A stretch of DNA of 6,210 nt, from positions 1 to 6,210 of the forward strand of contig JADHSW010000170.1 of the NCBI GenBank assembly GCA_016776705.1, read 5' to 3'. Shown piece after piece: positions 1 through 5,122 of this stretch. The notes under the pieces are model-generated. The model searched no databases, was not told where the DNA came from, and was given only the letters and a program-made list of their open reading frames with translations. Position 1 is the stretch's first letter, and the number at the start of each line of letters is the position of its first letter. The position numbers were made by a program, and so were the translations under genes. The stretch comes from Rhodospirillales bacterium. GTDB taxonomy: Bacteria; Pseudomonadota; Alphaproteobacteria; Rhodospirillales; JABHCV01.

Positions 1-191
1 TGCAGCCGTTCCCCGACAAGGGTGCAGATGGAAATTTCACCGGTCTTCTTGTTTAACCGCCAGATCTTGTCGGCCGTTGCCTTCATGATTTCGAAGTTGC
101 CCGCGCCCTCATCAGCCGCCACGGCAGGGGGCGTGATAAAGCCAAGACCCAATAATCCAGCGAAGAACAGAAGGAAGGCAAAGCGTTTCAT
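1..191 (-). CDS. Small exported protein of unknown function, 5' part only
   Basis: The reading frame starts with ATG at 191 and runs off the left edge; 63 complete codons are visible. GAGGA on the minus strand (200-204), 8 bases upstream, is a good ribosome binding site and fixes the start. Residues 1-26 form a Sec signal peptide: MKR, then a long hydrophobic stretch (FAFLLFFAGLLGLGF), then PAVAA with cleavage likely after Ala25 or Ala26. The mature part begins DEGAGNF and includes W44-R-L-N-K-K-T-G-E-I-S-I-C56. A pattern of this type (aromatic/Arg, hydrophobic, Asn/Asp, TG, then Cys) recurs, as I recall, in short exported alphaproteobacterial proteins of no assigned role. It lies 75 bases downstream of argG on the same strand with no clear terminator between, so read-through from argG is possible. 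I do not recognise a function. That it is a gene is well supported; its role is open. Confidence 0.75.
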   Translation of the reverse strand, partial: MKRFAFLLFFAGLLGLGFITPPAVAADEGAGNFEIMKATADKIWRLNKKTGEISICTLVGERL

Positions 192-199
192 TTTAAGGG

Positions 200-236
200 T
201 CCTCGTGATGGTCAGAGAATGCAAAACGGCCACGAG
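200..236 (-). promoter_or_regulatory. Ribosome binding site with a possible occluding hairpin
   Basis: On the minus strand GAGGA (204-200) sits 8 bases before the ATG at 191. CTCGTG (236-231) is an exact complement of CACGAG (207-202), which contains three bases of the GAGGA. A 6-bp stem with a 23-base loop could therefore partly hide the ribosome binding site. The ribosome binding site itself is clear. The hairpin is short, long-looped and only suggestive. Confidence 0.4.
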
Positions 237-266
237 AACGATTAAACCCGTTAACTGGCTCGGGGA

Positions 267-1475
267 TCAACCCTCCAGGCGTTTTCCAAGGCGTAATCTT
301 AAAGCATTCAGCTTGATGAAACCTTCGGCGTCACGCTGGTCGTAAACGTCGTCTTCTTCGAAAGTGACAATGGCTTCGTCGTACAGGCTCATGGGAGATT
401 TGCGGCCAACAACAGCGACGGTGCCTTTGTAGAGCTTGACCCGGACCGTACCGTTGACGACTTCGGAGGCCTTGTCGATGGCCGCCTGCATCATCAGGCG
501 TTCGGGGGCAAACCAGAAACCGTTGTAGATCATCTCGGCGTAGCGGGGCATCATCTCGTCTTTCAGGTGCGCCGCGTTGCGATCCATGGTGATGCTTTCC
601 ATACCGCGACGGGCTTCAAGCAAAATTGTGCCACCGGGGGTCTCGTAAATGCCACGGGACTTCATGCCGACAAAACGGTTCTCGACGATGTCCTTGCGGC
701 CAATGCCGTTGTCGCCGCCAAGCTTGTTCAGTTTGGTCAGTAGCGCCGCCGGACTCAATTTTTCGCCGTCGATTGCGATGGGGTCGCCCTTCTCAAATTC
801 CATTTCGATATAGGTTGGCTTGTCCGGTGCCTGCTCGGGGGAAACGGAACGGGTGTAGACGTCTTCGGGCGCTTCGACCCAAGGGTCTTCCAGCGCTTTG
901 CCTTCGCATGAAATATGCAACAGGTTGGCGTCAGCCGAATAGGGTGGTTCACCCTGCTTGTCCTTTGGCACCGGAATCTGGTGCAGGCCGGCGTATTCAA
1001 TAAGTTTTGTGCGTGAGTTCAAATCCCATTCACGCCACGGTGCGATGATTTTGATATCCGGGTTCAGGGCGTAATAACCTAGCTCAAAGCGGACCTGATC
1101 GTTACCTTTGCCAGTGGCGCCGTGGGAAACGGCATCGGCCCCGACTTCCCGTGCGATCTCGATCTGGCGCTTGGCAATCAGCGGGCGAGCAATAGAGGTG
1201 CCGAGCAAGTAGGTGCCTTCGTAAAGCGCATTGCAGCGGAACATCGGGAAAACATAATCGCGGACGAATTCTTCGCGCAGGTCCTCGATATAGATTTCCT
1301 TGATACCCATCATCTCGGCTTTGGCGCGGGCGGGTTCGACTTCTTCACCCTGACCCAGATCGGCGGTAAAGGTAACGACCTCGCACCTGTAGGTGTCTTG
1401 CAGCCAACGCAGGATGACAGATGTATCCAGTCCACCGGAATAGGCCAGGACGACTTTTTTGACTTGGGCGCTCAT
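267..1475 (-). CDS. argG: Argininosuccinate synthase
   Basis: This cytoplasmic enzyme joins citrulline and aspartate, using ATP, to form argininosuccinate, the penultimate step of arginine synthesis. The 402-residue product is full length for the short bacterial ArgG type. The PP-loop ATP-binding motif AYSGGLDTS lies at residues 11-19. HGATGKGNDQVRFE (118-131), the second signature of the family, binds ATP and citrulline. The C-terminal synthetase domain ends with LRLGKRLEG, as is usual. ATG at 1475 places the PP-loop at the expected distance from the N terminus; an AAGG (1487-1490) 11 bases upstream is a weak ribosome binding site. It follows the DsbA-like gene by 75 bases but appears to have its own promoter there. 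No truncation or missing key residue was seen. I see no arginine operator that I could name with confidence. Confidence 0.98.
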   Translation of the reverse strand: MSAQVKKVVLAYSGGLDTSVILRWLQDTYRCEVVTFTADLGQGEEVEPARAKAEMMGIKEIYIEDLREEFVRDYVFPMFRCNALYEGTYLLGTSIARPLIAKRQIEIAREVGADAVSHGATGKGNDQVRFELGYYALNPDIKIIAPWREWDLNSRTKLIEYAGLHQIPVPKDKQGEPPYSADANLLHISCEGKALEDPWVEAPEDVYTRSVSPEQAPDKPTYIEMEFEKGDPIAIDGEKLSPAALLTKLNKLGGDNGIGRKDIVENRFVGMKSRGIYETPGGTILLEARRGMESITMDRNAAHLKDEMMPRYAEMIYNGFWFAPERLMMQAAIDKASEVVNGTVRVKLYKGTVAVVGRKSPMSLYDEAIVTFEEDDVYDQRDAEGFIKLNALRLRLGKRLEG

Positions 1476-1517
1476 AAGTTTTTGGACCTTGCAACAAATT
1501 GAGGTAATGCGCCGCGC

Positions 1518-1545
1518 AGTATAGGGAAAAGTTGGGGCGGAGCAA
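1518..1545 (-). promoter_or_regulatory. Predicted argG promoter
   Basis: On the minus strand, TTGCTC (1545-1540) and TATACT (1523-1518) are separated by 16 bases. The -10 matches the sigma70 consensus at five of six positions and the -35 at three. Transcription would start near 1511, giving a leader of about 35 bases before the argG ATG. This would let argG be expressed independently of the redox genes upstream. Confidence 0.5.
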
Positions 1546-1550
1546 GCCGA

Positions 1551-2210
1551 CTATTCAGCCGCCATCCATTCTTCGAGCAGGGGTTCCAATACCTCAAAGG
1601 GTCGGTAACCGACGTTCAGATACGCGTATTGGTTTTCGCTGCCTTCGTCTGTTGCCTTGTCGACGGCGACAACGGTGGGAAAACCGGTGACGCCAAGGTT
1701 GCGGGCGACCTGAAAATCATCAAGCGTGGCGGCGCGGGCTTCCTCAGATTCGAAAACCTCCATAAATTGTCTGGGGTCGACGCCCAGGCTTACGGCAAGG
1801 GAGGCCAGCACGGACGTGTCTGTAATATCCTGATTGTTGGCGTAGAAACTTTTGTGAAGTAATTCCAGGTAATTCAGCACGGCGTCCGTTTTGAGGGCAC
1901 GAACGGTGACCAGGGCCCGGCAGGGCGGCTCGGTGTCATAAGTGAAGTCGTTGCGATTGAAAAAATCAAAGTCAAAGGGTTGGCCCGTCGCCTTGTTGAC
2001 TTCCTCCCAGTGATGTCGGATGTAGCCCTTGGCTTCATCATCCATGAGCTTGTCGTTACCTGCGCGCAATCCACCGACGACAACCACAATTCCCAACTGA
2101 TCGACATATTTTTGACGAATAGAACTAACGGCAGGGGCAAACCCCCAGCACCAGGAGCACATGGGATCGACGACGAGGATCAATTCTTTGTTGGAATGCT
2201 TTGTGGTCAT
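1551..2210 (-). CDS. DsbA family (FrnE-like, COG3531 type) cytoplasmic thiol-disulfide oxidoreductase
   Basis: The 219-residue protein has a thioredoxin-fold DsbA architecture. The active site C18-S-W-C21 sits in the family-typical context VDPMCSWCWGF right after the first beta strand. An alpha-helical insertion follows (about 55-165), and the cis-proline loop is GVTGFP178TVV. TEPPCRA (93-99), with a third cysteine, is also typical of this COG3531/FrnE-like subgroup. There is no signal peptide or membrane segment, so it should act in the cytosol, probably in reducing, oxidising or isomerising protein or small-molecule disulfides. Relatives include FrnE of Deinococcus and 2-hydroxychromene-2-carboxylate isomerase-like proteins; the CxxC argues for a redox role. 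The ATG at 2210 is the only sensible start, since the next Met (17) is in the active-site strand, yet no Shine-Dalgarno precedes it. It lies downstream of the AhpD-like CxxC gene (119-base gap) and upstream of argG. The family call is firm; the substrate is unknown. Confidence 0.9.
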   Translation of the reverse strand: MTTKHSNKELILVVDPMCSWCWGFAPAVSSIRQKYVDQLGIVVVVGGLRAGNDKLMDDEAKGYIRHHWEEVNKATGQPFDFDFFNRNDFTYDTEPPCRALVTVRALKTDAVLNYLELLHKSFYANNQDITDTSVLASLAVSLGVDPRQFMEVFESEEARAATLDDFQVARNLGVTGFPTVVAVDKATDEGSENQYAYLNVGYRPFEVLEPLLEEWMAAE

Positions 2211-2216
2211 TTTTAA

Positions 2217-2222
2217 ATTATA
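2217..2222 (-). promoter_or_regulatory. -10 element for the DsbA-like gene, possible leaderless start
   Basis: On the minus strand a perfect TATAAT (2222-2217) ends six bases before the ATG at 2210. Transcription starting at the usual distance would begin at or beside the A of the ATG. No Shine-Dalgarno is present upstream, which fits a leaderless mRNA. The -35 is poor: TTGGAC (2248-2243) lies 20 bases away, which is too far, and no better hexamer is seen at 16-18. The alternative is co-transcription from the AhpD-like gene. Confidence 0.45.
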
Positions 2223-2234
2223 TCAGTTATTCTG

Positions 2235-2252
2235 AAAAAAGAGTCCAACTCC
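2235..2252 (-). terminator. Weak Rho-independent terminator after the AhpD-like gene
   Basis: On the minus strand GAGT (2251-2248), loop TGG and ACTC (2244-2241) form a short stem that a G-T pair can lengthen, followed directly by six T (2240-2235). It lies about 80 bases past the AhpD-like stop codon and just before the TATAAT of the DsbA-like gene. The T tract is good but the stem is only 4-5 bp, so termination may be partial. Confidence 0.35.
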
Positions 2253-2329
2253 GTGCGAATTCCAGGGGCAGGAGATTTACACGGGACAGATGCTCAGCGT
2301 TCGGGGAAGGTAATCTCCGACGCAGGGTT

Positions 2330-2896
2330 CTAGGCAACACGCATGTCGGGCCTACGCCAGGCATCCGGCTCGAAGGTATCGTCCAGGGGCGTTCCGGCGA
2401 AATGATTGACATAATTGCTGATTGTTTTTAGCGAGATAGCCAATATGACTTCGAGAACCTGCGCCTTGACGAAACCGGCGCCAATAAATGCATCGACCTC
2501 TTCAGGTGCGACCCAGCCCCGGTTTTCGACGACGGATTTGGTGAAAGCATGCAGCGCTGCCATTTTTGAGTCTGCGATAGGCGTGCCGTTTCGCACGGCC
2601 TGGATAGTTGCGTCATCAAGGTGCGCCATCCTGCCGACCATGGTGTGGGCGGCGACGCAGTATTCGCAGCCGTTAACGGCACTTGTGGTCAGCAACATCA
2701 ACTGCTGTTCAGCCGGGCTGAAGGCGCCGCGATTGAGAAGCTGCGTAATGGAGGTATAGGCTTTTATCACTGAAGGGGACTCGGCCAGAATACCATAAAT
2801 GTTGGGCAGGAAGCCCATTTTGGCTTCAACAGAGGCTATTGCTTCACGAGAACCTTGAGGGGCCGTATCCGTACTGTGCATGTCAAAGGAAATCAT
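2330..2896 (-). CDS. AhpD / carboxymuconolactone decarboxylase-like peroxidase-related protein
   Basis: The 188-residue protein belongs to the AhpD-like superfamily (all-helical). The core motif is S-P-A-E63-QQL followed by N-G-C77-E-Y-C80-V-A-A-H84, the Glu...CxxC...His arrangement that in AhpD relays electrons to or reduces peroxides. The segment MGFLPNIYGILAESP (27-41) before the core and NYVNHFAGTPLD (161-172) after it are typical of the 'uncharacterised peroxidase-related' branch (TIGR01926-like), not of true carboxymuconolactone decarboxylases, which lack the cysteine pair. There is no signal peptide, so it is cytosolic. ATG at 2896 is supported by AAGGA (2905-2909) 8 bases upstream; Met6 is a weaker alternative. 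It lies 151 bases downstream of a TetR repressor gene on the same strand, and its promoter is flanked by two putative operators, so repression by that TetR is likely. The peroxide or electrophile substrate cannot be told from the sequence. Confidence 0.92.
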   Translation of the reverse strand: MISFDMHSTDTAPQGSREAIASVEAKMGFLPNIYGILAESPSVIKAYTSITQLLNRGAFSPAEQQLMLLTTSAVNGCEYCVAAHTMVGRMAHLDDATIQAVRNGTPIADSKMAALHAFTKSVVENRGWVAPEEVDAFIGAGFVKAQVLEVILAISLKTISNYVNHFAGTPLDDTFEPDAWRRPDMRVA

Positions 2897-2927
2897 TAGC
2901 GGGGTCCTTGAGATAATAATTCAATAA

Positions 2928-2943
2928 CAGAACGAACGTTCCA
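2928..2943. promoter_or_regulatory. Putative TetR operator O3 (downstream of the AhpD-like gene's promoter)
   Basis: CAGAAC-GAAC-GTTCCA has a 4-bp inverted repeat, GAAC/GTTC, around a 4-base spacer. Its 12-base core GAACGAACGTTC is identical to that of O2, 65 bp away. It lies just downstream of the predicted transcription start of the AhpD-like gene, where a bound repressor would block polymerase. Confidence 0.65.
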
Positions 2944-2954
2944 TTTATGGAGTC

Positions 2955-2983
2955 ATAATGTCGCCATGGCATGACTTCGTCAA
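2955..2983 (-). promoter_or_regulatory. Predicted promoter of the AhpD-like gene
   Basis: On the minus strand TTGACG (2983-2978) and CATTAT (2960-2955) are spaced by exactly 17 bases, matching the sigma70 consensus at five and four of six positions. Transcription would start near 2948, about 50 bases before the ATG. Operator-like sites lie on both sides: O2 upstream of the -35 and O3 downstream of the start point. Confidence 0.65.
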
Positions 2984-2992
2984 GCACTAATT

Positions 2993-3008
2993 TTGAACGA
3001 ACGTTCTA
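2993..3008. promoter_or_regulatory. Putative TetR operator O2 (upstream of the AhpD-like gene's promoter)
   Basis: TTGAAC-GAAC-GTTCTA has arms that match as an inverted repeat at five of six positions. The core GAACGAACGTTC is an exact copy of that in O3. It is centred about 20 bp upstream of the -35 hexamer. Together with O1 it defines a shared TTGAAC-N4-GTTCAA pattern. Confidence 0.65.
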
Positions 3009-3047
3009 ATAATGTGTTAAGGTGTTTTTTTTTGCGTTTGCGTAATG

Positions 3048-3629
3048 CTAATTCAGAAGGGAAAGGGCGGTCCTGGTGATGTCGGCGAGGGTGTCCGGCC
3101 CGGGGTCCACCTTCGAGATTACGATCATTCCCTGCGCAGATGCCAACAGTAAGCGGGCCAAGGCGCGTGCATCGCGCCATGGGGCGATGTCACCGGTTGC
3201 CTGTCCGCGCTCGATGAGAGTGAAGAATGCATCTTCCAGGCGCTTGACGCCAGCCCTGAAATGGGACGCTGTATCATCGTCGCGGGCGGAAAGTTCGGTG
3301 ATGGAATTGGTTACAAGACATCCGCGGCGCCTTTCCGGTCCTTCTCCCCGGGTCAATAATGAGTTGAAAAAAAGCTCAATTTCTTCCCGCGGGTCTCCAG
3401 TTTGGGCCTTGTCGATCAGCCGCTGTGAAGGCGCATCGATCTGATAACGCTGAATAGCGGCTTCAAACAACCCGGCCTTGTCGCCAAAGGTGCCATAAAT
3501 CGACCCCCTGTTGATGCCCATGGCATCGACAAGGTCCTGAATCGACGTTGCCTCGAAGCCCTTCCTCCAAAAAACATCGATTGCCTTCAAGACAACATCG
3601 TCGGTTTCAAATTCCTTGGTCCTTGCCAT
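3048..3629 (-). CDS. TetR/AcrR family transcriptional repressor, likely thiol-responsive
   Basis: The 193-residue protein has a TetR N-terminal DNA-binding domain at about residues 8-54: ALKAIDVFWRKGFEATS-like first helices (V13-LKAIDVFWRKGFEATSI30), then the helix-turn-helix core QDLVDAMGINRGSIYGTFGDKAGLF (31-55). The C-terminal ligand domain includes RRGC104LVTNSITEL, a segment found in the NemR/AcuR-like branch, where a cysteine near this position senses electrophiles or oxidants. Genes of this branch often sit beside, and repress, small detoxification enzymes. Here an AhpD-like gene is directly downstream. ATG at 3629 gives the canonical MARTKEF start, but CCTCCCCTCC precedes it, so no Shine-Dalgarno exists. 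A perfect palindrome overlaps its predicted -35 box, implying autorepression. It begins only 32 bases after the rlmN stop codon. The family is certain; the redox-sensing role is inferred from Cys104 and the neighbours. Confidence 0.95.
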   Translation of the reverse strand: MARTKEFETDDVVLKAIDVFWRKGFEATSIQDLVDAMGINRGSIYGTFGDKAGLFEAAIQRYQIDAPSQRLIDKAQTGDPREEIELFFNSLLTRGEGPERRRGCLVTNSITELSARDDDTASHFRAGVKRLEDAFFTLIERGQATGDIAPWRDARALARLLLASAQGMIVISKVDPGPDTLADITRTALSLLN

Positions 3630-3636
3630 GGAGGGG

Positions 3637-3665
3637 AGGCTACGCTTTTTTGAACGTCAGTTCAA
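3637..3665 (-). promoter_or_regulatory. Predicted tetR promoter, possible leaderless start
   Basis: On the minus strand TTGAAC (3665-3660) and TAGCCT (3642-3637) are 17 bases apart. The -35 is good (four of six, with TTGA intact); the -10 is weak. Transcription would begin about seven bases after the -10, at or beside the A of the ATG at 3629, in line with the missing Shine-Dalgarno. The -35 is one arm of operator O1. Confidence 0.4.
3650..3665. promoter_or_regulatory. Putative TetR operator O1 (autoregulatory site)
   Basis: TTGAAC-GTCA-GTTCAA is a perfect inverted repeat with 6-bp arms and a 4-base spacer. It shares GAAC-N4-GTTC with O2 and O3 but has a different spacer, which shows that the arms, not the centre, are conserved. 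It lies 21 bases upstream of the tetR start codon, covers the predicted -35 box, and its right arm contains the TGA stop codon of rlmN (3662-3664). Confidence 0.7.
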
Positions 3666-4804
3666 GAATAGCCTTGATTGGGATGATGGTCGTCTTCAAT
3701 TCCCTGTTCGCGACGTGCTTTCAGGCGACTGAGCTTTTCACGCTCACTGTCCGATTTCAACTGACCACAGGCCGCCAGAATATCGCGCCCGCGCGGCACC
3801 CGGATAGGCGCAGAATATCCAGCGTCGTTGAGGATTTCGGAAAACCGTTTCATTGCCAGGGCTTCCGAACAGTCAAATTCCACACCTGGCCATTTGTTAA
3901 AGGGTATCAGGTTGAACTTGGCGGGAACGCCCTTGACCAGTCTCACCAATTCTCTCGCGTCGGAAGGAGAATCGTTAATACCCTTTAGCATGACATATTC
4001 AAAGGTAATGCGCCGGGCATTGTTGGAACCGGGGTATTCCCGACATGCCTGTAGCAGTTCCTTCAAGGGATACTTCTTGTTGATGGGCATGATCACATCG
4101 CGCAACTCGTCGCTAACCGCATGCAGGCTGATCGCAAGATTAACCCCCAGATCGGCCCCGCACTGGCGGATCATCGGTACGACGCCGGACGTGGAGAGCG
4201 TAATGCGGCGCTTGGAAATGGAGATTCCCTCGCCATCCATGATGATTTGAAGGGCTTTTTTGACATTGTCATAATTAAACAACGGCTCGCCCATTCCCAT
4301 CAGGACAATATTGGAGAGTAATCTCTCACCACGAGGCGACGGCCATTCGCCGTAGGAATCACGGGCCACCATCATCTGACCGACAATTTCTGCGGCGCTC
4401 AAATTGCGAACAAGTCGCTGGGTGCCCGTATGGCAGAACTGGCACGTCAGGGTGCAGCCCACCTGGGATGAAAGACAAAGGGCGCCGCGACCATCATCGG
4501 GGATAAAGACGGTTTCGGCCTCGTTGCCGTCATCGAAATTCAGCAACCACTTGCGCGAGGTGTCTTTGGATGTCTGTTCACGGCTTAAACCGGGGCGACC
4601 GACAATAAAATGTTCGGCAAGCTTTTCCTGCAGGGGTCGGGCGATGGTTGTCATCAGGGAAAAGTCGGTGACGCCCTGATAATAAATCCAGTGCCAAAGC
4701 TGCTTGGCGCGAAACGGCTTCTCGCCAATAGCATCAAGCTCGGCTTTCAATTGGGTACGGTCAAGACCAAGCAAGGCCCTTTTATGAGTATTGGAAATGT
4801 TCAT
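3662..4804 (-). CDS. rlmN: Dual-specificity RNA methyltransferase RlmN (23S rRNA A2503 / tRNA A37, C2 methylation)
   Basis: RlmN is a radical-SAM enzyme that methylates C2 of A2503 in 23S rRNA and of A37 in some tRNAs, supporting translational fidelity. From the ATG at 4804 the product is 380 residues, normal for the family. The cluster motif C117-TLT-C121-QF-C124 binds the 4Fe-4S centre. C110 (in ALCLSSQVGC) is the position of the cysteine that is premethylated, and C346 (in ILAACGQL) that of the cysteine resolving the covalent RNA adduct; both are present. The SAM-binding GMGEP motif is at 170-174. The N-terminal helical domain (about 5-90), with KPFRAKQLWHWIY, binds RNA. A GTG directly before the ATG (4807) is an alternative start; neither has a Shine-Dalgarno. 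A strong terminator separates it from the ialB-like gene. Its stop codon lies inside TetR operator O1. Confidence 0.98.
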   Translation of the reverse strand: MNISNTHKRALLGLDRTQLKAELDAIGEKPFRAKQLWHWIYYQGVTDFSLMTTIARPLQEKLAEHFIVGRPGLSREQTSKDTSRKWLLNFDDGNEAETVFIPDDGRGALCLSSQVGCTLTCQFCHTGTQRLVRNLSAAEIVGQMMVARDSYGEWPSPRGERLLSNIVLMGMGEPLFNYDNVKKALQIIMDGEGISISKRRITLSTSGVVPMIRQCGADLGVNLAISLHAVSDELRDVIMPINKKYPLKELLQACREYPGSNNARRITFEYVMLKGINDSPSDARELVRLVKGVPAKFNLIPFNKWPGVEFDCSEALAMKRFSEILNDAGYSAPIRVPRGRDILAACGQLKSDSEREKLSRLKARREQGIEDDHHPNQGYS

Positions 4805-4813
4805 CACGGACTT

Positions 4814-4841
4814 GATATAGCGGCTTTCCCATAAAACCCAA
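4814..4841 (-). promoter_or_regulatory. Predicted rlmN promoter
   Basis: On the minus strand TTGGGT (4841-4836) and TATATC (4819-4814) are spaced by 16 bases. Transcription would begin close to 4807, i.e. at the GTG or just before the ATG (4804) of rlmN. With no Shine-Dalgarno in the few bases before the start codon, a leaderless or nearly leaderless transcript is possible. It lies immediately after the terminator at 4845-4875, as expected for an independent unit. Confidence 0.4.
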
Positions 4842-4844
4842 GGG

Positions 4845-4875
4845 AAAATAAAGACAGGCTTGGACCATGCCTGTC
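4845..4875 (-). terminator. Strong Rho-independent terminator
   Basis: On the minus strand GACAGGC (4875-4869), a 9-base loop and GCCTGTC (4859-4853) form a perfect 7-bp GC-rich stem, followed by TTTATTTT (4852-4845). No T tract follows the stem on the plus strand, so it acts on minus-strand transcripts. The nearest upstream minus-strand gene, the ialB-like one, ends about 250 bases earlier, so this either ends a long 3' untranslated region or a separate small RNA. Confidence 0.8.
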
Positions 4876-5122
4876 AGGCTGACGCAGATATTCACTACCT
4901 ATAAAGCATGCGACGCGCTATGCCGATCCTGCCCAATCGGCCGGTTTTGCCCCGAAAATGACCTGAAAACCTAAACCTCGAGTATGCAGATGAAGATACA
5001 GGCGGTTAATCATGCGATATGAAAATGTCCGGTTTTGGCTGCCTCGGCTAATAGTTGCCCTAATTAAAGATATGAGCGGCAATTCCATGTGTAGTGGGTA
5101 TGACGATACCAATAGGCGCGGT
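4876..5122. other. Non-coding gap with short inverted repeats
   Basis: No convincing gene was found here. The longest open frame (4918-5112, minus) starts with TTG, has no ribosome binding site and resembles no protein I know. GCCGAT (4922-4927) and ATCGGC (4936-4941) form a perfect 6-bp stem with an 8-base loop. GGTTTT (4943-4948) and AAAACC (4966-4971) could form a second, longer-looped one. CCGGTTTTG occurs twice (4941-4949, 5029-5037), as does GAAAATG (4954-4960, 5021-5027), in swapped order. With the terminator at 4845-4875 downstream on the minus strand, this could be a structured 3' end of the ialB-like mRNA. Confidence 0.5.

Noticed and set aside
22..345. A 107-codon plus-strand open frame at the left edge
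   Set aside because: It is antisense to a well-supported signal-peptide gene and to the argG 3' end, and its product is basic and low in recognisable structure.
1122..1502. A 126-codon plus-strand open frame opposite argG
   Set aside because: It is antisense to the conserved 5' end of argG and reflects that gene's codon pattern; no start signal supports it.
2330..2896. Calling the AhpD-like protein a 4-carboxymuconolactone decarboxylase
   Set aside because: It has the NGCEYCVAAH CxxC site of peroxidase-like members, and no protocatechuate pathway genes are nearby.
3025..3033. A run of nine T on the plus strand just after the tetR gene, considered as a terminator tract
   Set aside because: No GC-rich hairpin precedes it on the plus strand, no plus-strand gene needs it, and on the minus strand it is a run of A.
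1551..3665. The redox gene cluster as a recent mobile insertion
   Set aside because: No integrase, transposase, tRNA, direct repeats or clear base-composition shift were seen at its edges; an ordinary accessory cluster is the simpler view.
3828..4250. A 140-codon plus-strand open frame inside rlmN
   Set aside because: rlmN is intact and conserved over the whole stretch, so this is a shadow frame.
4941..5037. Two copies each of CCGGTTTTG and GAAAATG in the gap, considered as a repeat family
   Set aside because: The matches are short, in swapped order and irregularly spaced; chance is sufficient.
4918..5112. A 64-codon minus-strand open frame in the gap between rlmN and the ialB-like gene
   Set aside because: It starts with TTG, has no ribosome binding site, an atypical composition and no recognisable motif; it looks like chance.
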